DNA of 26,862 bases, taken from NCBI GenBank assembly GCA_030770425.1, contig JASJFT010000354.1, forward strand, positions 1 to 26,862. Direction: 5' to 3'. The notes beneath the pieces were generated by a model. It searched no databases. It was not told where the DNA came from and saw nothing but the letters and a program-made list of their open reading frames with translations. How positions within the stretch are numbered: position 1 is the first letter of the stretch; the number at the start of each line of letters is the position of its first letter. The DNA is from Darksidea phi (lineage: Eukaryota; Ascomycota; Dothideomycetes; Pleosporales; Lentitheciaceae). Positions 20,259-26,862 of this stretch are shown here, piece by piece. Position numbers and translations under genes: made by a program.

Positions 20259-20408
20259 ATAAAAGGATATTTTAAGCTTAGAAATAATTATTATAGACTT
20301 TAAATTATATACTATCTATTTTAATAGACTATAAAAAGAAGATATCTTAAGCTTAGAGGTAATTACTATAAGCTTTAAGTAATATACTATCTATTTTAAT
20401 AGATTATA
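20259..20408. repeat. 75-bp tandem duplication in the island
   Basis: Two units of about 75 bp, anchored by TAAGCTTAGA at 20273 and 20348 and by ACTATCTATTTTAATAGA in each. They differ at several A/G and T/C positions, as expected if RIP acted after duplication. Confidence 0.8.
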
Positions 20409-22603
20409 AAGAACTAAGATTTATACTTAGTATTAATAATTTTTTTAAGTTTTTATCTTAACTAGTATCTTATCTTTAGACTAGGGGCTAAGAAACTTAT
20501 CTTATAATATAATCTCTAACTATTAGATTAACTATTTAAATAGACCTAGTTTATTAGAATACTTATTATAAAATTACTTATTAGATAATAGATTAGATCT
20601 AGGTCGTAGCTTATCTATTTTATTTAATAGTAAAGCTTATTATAAACGATTTAGTTATTAAGAATATAGACTACTAGCTACTTAGAATATCTATTTACTT
20701 CTATAGCTAGTTCTTTAGGAAGTATTTAACTAGATAATATATTTTATATAGTTTTATATAATTTATTTATATAAAAAATATTATATATCTTTATATAAAA
20801 AAATAACTAAATTATATAAAAACTATATCTTTAATTAATAATAAGATAAGATTTATATATTTATTAATTTAATTTTAGACTTAATATAAAAATAAGATTA
20901 ATACTTATAATATTAGTCTAGATAGTAGAGATATAATCTAGAATAGATTAGACTTAGATAGTCTAGATTATAGCTATCTATATAAGATAAATCTCTACTA
21001 TTTTAAGTTAGAAGCGATAGAGATATAAGTATCTAACTAGTTCTAGATAAAGATAACTTCTTAGAAATATACCTAAGATCTAACGAGACCTAGAATAGTA
21101 TAGGGCCTAGACTAGTCGAGGATAACCCGGGTTAGAAAAGAGATAAGTAGTAGTAATCTATTATAAAGCTCCTTCTCTTTATAGGACTTATTCTTAAGTC
21201 TCTAGTCTAGTCTAGTCTAAACTTAGCTAAAAGTTAATAAGAGAAAATTATAGGGCTAAAAAAATTAGTTTATAATAATATTACTTTATAAAGTATATTA
21301 GTAGATTATATAATCTAATTATCTACTAGATTATAGTATATATAATACTTATTAGCTATCTAAATCTTTTTTCTAATAATAATCTTTTACTATAATTCTT
21401 TTTAGTCTAGTAAGTTTTTTTCTTTTTATAATTTATAGGCCCCTAGGTCGATTTAGATTAATCTAGTTCTAATTAATTTTTCTAATACCTCTTTAACTCT
21501 TATTAAGTTTCTCTATTCTACTCTATAGTTTACCTAGATTCGATAAATATAACTACTATCTATTAAAACTAGTCGAGATTCTTTTAGATTAGATTATATT
21601 ATTTTTAAGTACTATTTATAAGAAACTTTTTACTAAGACTAAACTTTATATATTAATATTATCTAATTTTTATATAATCTATTTTATAGATCTTTACGAT
21701 AATATTACTAAGAATAAATAAAATACTTTTTATTTCTATTAATTCTATCTTAAGAAGAACTTCTAGGTATAATCTAGATAAGTTTATATTAAATTAGACT
21801 AGATTACTATTAAAGATTAATTAAATATTCTCTACTACCTTAAGTATAGCTTAGAAGAATAAAACTACTACTAGATAAGTAGTTTTAAGATAACCTTTAG
21901 AGTTCTAGATTAATCTAGAATATATAAACTTTAAAAAGAGTAATTAGAATTATAATTAAGATATTATTATCTATTTTACTAAATTTATATTTAATTATAA
22001 ATATTTTAGATCTATCTACTTTATCTATAAATAGTAAACTTTAGGTAAAGAAGATTTATAAGAAGATACTTAATTAGCTTTTAGTATAGATATATTAACC
22101 TAATCTAGAGTATTCTAAATTAATCTAGTATAAGATTATATAAAGTAAGTTTACTAACTCTTCTAAGACTTTTTTATACTTAGGTTCTAGTATTTATATA
22201 AATACTAGAGTTTTAAACTAGACTAAAGTATAGAAGAAGACTTATAAAATCTATTTAACTAAGTTTACTATTAAGAATATTAATATAAAGGTTAAAATAC
22301 TATCTTATAATAAAATAATTTTAAAAAAGTATTATAAGATTAATATAAGTTAATTCTACTCTTTCTAAACTAGTCTAGAACTATTTAATCTTTTTAAAAC
22401 GATTTAAGTATAATATTATACGTTATATATACTTTAATATAGAATTTAGATTAGAACTAATAGTATATTTATTATACTATTAGGTTTTAATAGATTAAGA
22501 TTAAGTTAACGAATTCTATTACTAAAATAACTACTTAGGAAAAGATTTAATCTTATTTATAAGTATTAGATAAAACTAAAGAATTAATTATAAGAAATTA
22601 AAA

Positions 22604-22872
22604 TTATTACGACCTATTCCCTAGGTAACCCGGTTATTTTACTTATTTCCTATTTTAGTTAGTAGATTAGGTAATCCTAAGGATTAGCCTAATAGTTAGT
22701 TAGTCTATTTAACGCGCTAAGCCCTATTTAGGTATAAGAACCTCCTATTCTTATATCCTTATAGCGTTATCTTAGGATAGCTTTAATATACCGATTCTAC
22801 TATTAGTTAATTAGAAGGCTATCTTAGTTATTATAACTCCTAGTTAATTATACTTAGTTCTAGGATCTTATA
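22604..22872 (+). repeat. LTR-like repeat, copy C
   Basis: About 269 bp, plus orientation, from TTATTACGACCTATTCCCTA to TTCTAGGATCTTATAA. It is the least mutated copy, keeping AACGCGCTAAGCCCTATTTA. With the inverted copy B it would bound a 3.3-kb segment (19554-22872); alternatively the copies are separate LTRs of nested elements. Confidence 0.8.
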
Positions 22873-23660
22873 AAAATAGAAAGTCTAAAAGATTCTTTAC
22901 TCTTTTATATTTATTTCTTTTTATCTTACTTTATTTACTCTATTCGCTAAGTATAAGACTTAATTACGGAGTAAGGTACGAGCGTAGTATATATATTCGG
23001 GTCTACTAAAGTAGAATATCCCTATTAGTTCTATAAGAGGTTAGCGTTATTACTATAATAGATTAGTAGTATTACTAGGATAAATTAATAGTATTACTAT
23101 TTTTAACTAGATAATATTTAAATATTCTATAACTAATTATTTTATACTATTATAGCGCTATACCTAATTATAAAGGCTATAGACTTCTTAGCTACTTCTC
23201 TAACTATATCTTATTAAAATCTACTATAGTATACGAATAATTAATAGAGTAACTAATATCTAGACTAATACTTTTTTTTATATAGATATTACTCTTTTTA
23301 CTAAGAATCCTTCTATTAAGTACTAATATCTTTAATCTAATCTAATAGCTTCTTCTATACTTAATATAATAAAGCTCTACTAACTTCTTACGATTAATTT
23401 AAGAATAGTAGATAAAAGTACTAGTATTTATTATACTACCTAACTAAACGGAAGAGAGCTCGAACTAGTCATAATAATAAACCTTCTATATAGAATAGTA
23501 CCTCCTCTTCTCTATTAAAGTAGCTTAATCTTAATCTACTTTCTTAACTTTTATTACTAATACTAGTATCTAGCTTAAGTATTCTAAGTATATCCTTTAT
23601 ATTATAGATAAGCTCTACTACTTAGTTATTACTACTATCTTAATTAATCTTTTAAGCGAG

Positions 23661-23850
23661 TAATAATCTACCTTCTTCTTAACTATTATACTCTACTTAG
23701 TCTAATCTCCTATATATCGTACTATTTTTTAATAATCTATCTTTCTCTTAACTATTATATTCTACTTAATTAAATCTTCTATATATCGTATTACTTTTTA
23801 ATAATTTATCTTCCTCTTAGCTATTATACTCTACTTAGTTTAATCTCTAG
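23661..23850. repeat. 69-bp tandem repeat, about 2.8 units
   Basis: Units start at 23661, 23730 and 23799, each with TAATAAT, a TTCTCTTAACTATTATA-like core and CTACTTA; the third is incomplete. The period is a multiple of three (23 codons), so it may come from a repetitive part of a transposon protein gene. Confidence 0.8.
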
Positions 23851-26800
23851 TATATTATACTAGTTTCGGGTAATAGTATAAATATTAGTCGTAGTATTAG
23901 TTCTAATAAATCTACTCTTATTATTAATAATTTTAAGAAAGCCGAATTTTATATATATAATCTTTCTTCTATCCTACTCTAAATTAAATTTAATAAAAAT
24001 AACTATTTAAATAACTAAATAATATTAGACTTAGATAAAGTCCTAATTAGTAAGTTTTATAAGAAGTTAGATAAAGAGTAAATATAGATATATACTATCT
24101 ATAATTATTACTAATTTTAGATTAAAGTATATAACTATAAATATCTAGTATATTATAATAATAGAGTTAAGTACTCTAATAATCCTAATTAGATTTTACT
24201 TTATAGGGCTATAAATAGTATAGATTCTAGTCTATTACTAACTACTCTTCTACTTCTAATAGATATAGAGGAGATACTAATAGTCTAAGTATATATCTTT
24301 ATAAAAATTTAATAGTATTATAAATTATAATAGAAGTATAGAAGTTATATCTACTATTTTATTATAAATATTAGTTAGATATTTTATAAGCTTTTTCTTT
24401 TACCTTTTAAGTTAGATATTATTATTCTTAAGCTATCTTAATTAGACGACGATAATAGAAATATAATTAACTATTAATTTAAGAAGAATTTTAAGATATA
24501 CTAATTAGCTATACTTTAATAGCTATTCTTCTTAAAGTATAATTATTCTAGTTATTATAATATCGAAATTAATTTATAATACTATTTAATAACTTCTTAT
24601 AGACGTATTTATTAATAATTAATTTATTAAGATTAAGTATAATAATAGACTATACTTAGTACTAGGTACTAGGTTTAATATATAAGTAGACTAATCTAGT
24701 CTATTCTATACTTTTATAGGTACCCTACTTATATAGACTATATCTATTCTACTTAGAAATATAGCTAATATCTTATTTAATACTAGTAATACTTCTATAG
24801 TATCCTCTTCTTTATTAATTAATTCTAGCGGACTATATATAAATTAATCTATATTAAAGGAGTCTATTAATAATATAGAGTCTAACTATAGTAGTCTAGA
24901 TCTTACTAGTTTAAATAATAAAGATATAAAAGTAGATATATTAATTATATTTAATCTTCTTCTAAATATAAAGAAGTTTAGGACTTTTTACTAGTAAATA
25001 TAAAGTCGAAGAGAAGTTATATATCTTACTATAGATTTTATCTATTAAACGTCTATTATAGAGTTTAATAGTCGGAAGTCTCTTCTTAATTTTATTTTTT
25101 CTACCCTTTATTTAACTAGTACTACTAATTTTATATAGTTTTAGTAATATATAATAGACTATCTTATATTTATTTATTATATTATATACTATAAGAATAG
25201 GTAATTTATATACTACTCTTAATTTTAATTTACTATATTTAATATCCTTCTATAGAGGTAGATTATAGCTAAGACTAGTTTCTTTATTAATTATATAATA
25301 GACGTTAATCTTATTACTACGAAGAATATTAAAACTATATTTAATAGTCCTAATAGTAGTTTATAACTAATTAATTCTATTATTTATTACTTTACTATAA
25401 TTTAGGGATCTTGTATATATTAAATATAAAAGAATAAAAATCTTAAGACTATAATATATTCTATTTTAATTCTCTTTAGATTAGAGATTAATATTAAGAC
25501 TAATACTAACTATATTATAAATTTACTAGCTATTCTCTTTATATCTCTTTATTATATACTTTACTATAAATTATTATTAGTATAATCTATTATAATTTAT
25601 ATCTTAGTTTAAAGAGTAGAAAACTACTACTTTTATATAATATACGTAACTCGTTTAAGACTTTATCTAAAACTATTCTTATATTATATTATATTAGTTC
25701 TATTAATAATTTAAGCTATTTAAAAAATATATTATTAAGTTAAAGTTTAAAGTTATTAATTTATAAGATTAATATAAGTAGTAAGAATATAGAAGTACTT
25801 ATAATTATAGTCTCTATTTCTATTATTATACTTTTAGTCTAGATTATAAGCTAGATAGCTAGAGTATAGAATTTTTAAGAAATTAACTTACTTAGTATTA
25901 AAAATATTATATTAGTACTATCTATTCTAAACTAAATACTTAGAATATACTAAAAGATAGATTACTATTATTATTACTATTTAAGTAGATAATATTTAAC
26001 TTTAAAAAGCTAGTCTTTATTTTTACTTACTATTATCTTTATTATTATTAGAATTTATATTATAAGAAGAAAAATAAGATAACTAAATAAAAGGTTTATT
26101 ACTTTAATATACTATAGCTACTTAACTTAGACCTATAATTTAAAAAGATTTTAAAAAAGATTTATCTTTATTTTTAATTTTATTAAAATTATCTTTAGCT
26201 TAATATATATAACTAGGTTATAGCTTTTAACTAACGCGCGAATATAGATATCTAGCCCTATACTAGTACTATTAGAGTAATAAAGTATATAGGGATTTAT
26301 ACTATAAAGAAAGAAATACTAACTTTATTATATAAAGAGATAGTAGTCTAAGTTCTTTCTTATTTAAATAATAAAAATATACTCTTTTCTTTTACTTCTA
26401 AGCTCCTAAATAGATCTACTAACTAGTAGGACTATAGTACTTAGAAAGTCTATTATATTCTTTTTAGTTTACCTCTAGTTTATTACTCTTAGATAATAGT
26501 TAATATTAATTATTACTTTAAGATAAAGTATCTAACTACTTTTATCTTTTAAAATTAGTAATAAGAGATATCTAATACTCTCGAAGATAATAATAATAAC
26601 TAAGTTTCTTTTTAATAAGACTAATTACTCTTTACTAAATATAAAGAGTAATTAGTTATATTTAAAAGAATTAACTATTTTAACTTTCTCCTTTATTATA
26701 CCTATTATTTATCTTTTAAGTATTAAGCTTAAGTAAAACTATATATTTTAAAGTACTATTCTTTTTATTTATTTATAGTATATATTAAAGACTTTACTTA

Positions 26801-26862
26801 TATTATACTAATACTTTATTATTCTTTTTATTTAATTAAGGATATTAAGTATATTAATAGTA

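Larger units (their letters stand above)
19244..26862. mobile_element. Transposon island with saturated RIP mutation
   Basis: A 7.6-kb block of very AT-rich sequence runs to the window end. It is not simply AT-rich: I found only two CpA or TpG dinucleotides in it (CA at 23470, TG at 25412), while CpT, CpC and CpG persist. Conversion of CpA to TpA on both strands is the mark of repeat-induced point mutation, which targets duplicated DNA in many filamentous ascomycetes, so this is almost surely repeated transposon sequence. No open frame longer than 60 codons survives and I can read no reverse transcriptase, integrase or transposase motif. Repeats in both orientations (19351-19830 and 22604-22872) fit LTRs or long inverted repeats. 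A stretch near 24120-24190 has the spacing of a retroviral-type zinc knuckle but is too altered to claim. Confidence 0.9.

Noticed and set aside
19844..26862. Reverse transcriptase, integrase or transposase in the island
   Set aside because: I could read no catalytic motif in any frame because of RIP; a de-RIP consensus would be needed.
1..26862. tRNA genes, rRNA genes and CRISPR arrays
   Set aside because: No cloverleaf with conserved boxes, no rRNA core sequence and no regularly spaced repeat array was seen.

Overview
The window is nuclear DNA of a filamentous ascomycete (Pezizomycotina). Genes are compact, with 49-76 bp introns carrying GTRNGN donors, CTAAC/CTGAC-like branch sites and YAG acceptors. 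The recognisable proteins are fungal in type, and the last 7.6 kb has the signature of repeat-induced point mutation (RIP): every C is followed by T, C or G and almost never by A. I cannot name a genus from sequence alone.

Layout. 1-600: poly-C tracts and the stump of a polyketide synthase acyl-carrier domain. 1335-3281: a small single-pass membrane protein gene (minus) and a three-exon beta-carbonic anhydrase-like gene (plus). 3933-10294 is the healthy core: a two-exon gene whose C-terminus is an RPABC4/Rpb12-type zinc ribbon (minus), the coenzyme Q kinase COQ8 (minus, three exons), an N-terminal-amidase-type nitrilase (plus, three exons, divergent from COQ8), and ribosomal protein eL39 (minus, three exons with a 6-nt first exon). 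10841-13883 is a graveyard: an orphan first exon, a Zn2Cys6 transcription factor fossil (minus) and an unrecognised decayed gene (plus). 14166-16010 is an intact four-exon cation diffusion facilitator of the DxxxD/DxxxD (Mn-type) class. 16448-19015 holds short repeats, a 5'-truncated labdane-type diterpene synthase (plus) and a BAHD-like acyltransferase pseudogene (minus). 19244-26862 is a saturated-RIP transposon island with about 270-bp repeats in both orientations.

How the parts fit. The core genes are unrelated housekeeping functions (ubiquinone synthesis, N-degron processing, ribosome, transcription, metal transport). The debris on both sides is of secondary-metabolism type: PKS carrier domain, diterpene synthase, acyltransferase and Zn2Cys6 regulator. 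Several inactivating changes in the debris are G-to-A within TpG, the RIP context, including one in each of the two metal-binding motifs of the diterpene synthase and two Trp-to-stop changes in the acyltransferase. I read this as the remains of one or more metabolite clusters dismantled by transposon insertion and RIP leakage. That is an inference; the motifs and splice phases are read directly. Gene models were built by eye from splice signals and reading phase, without alignment software.
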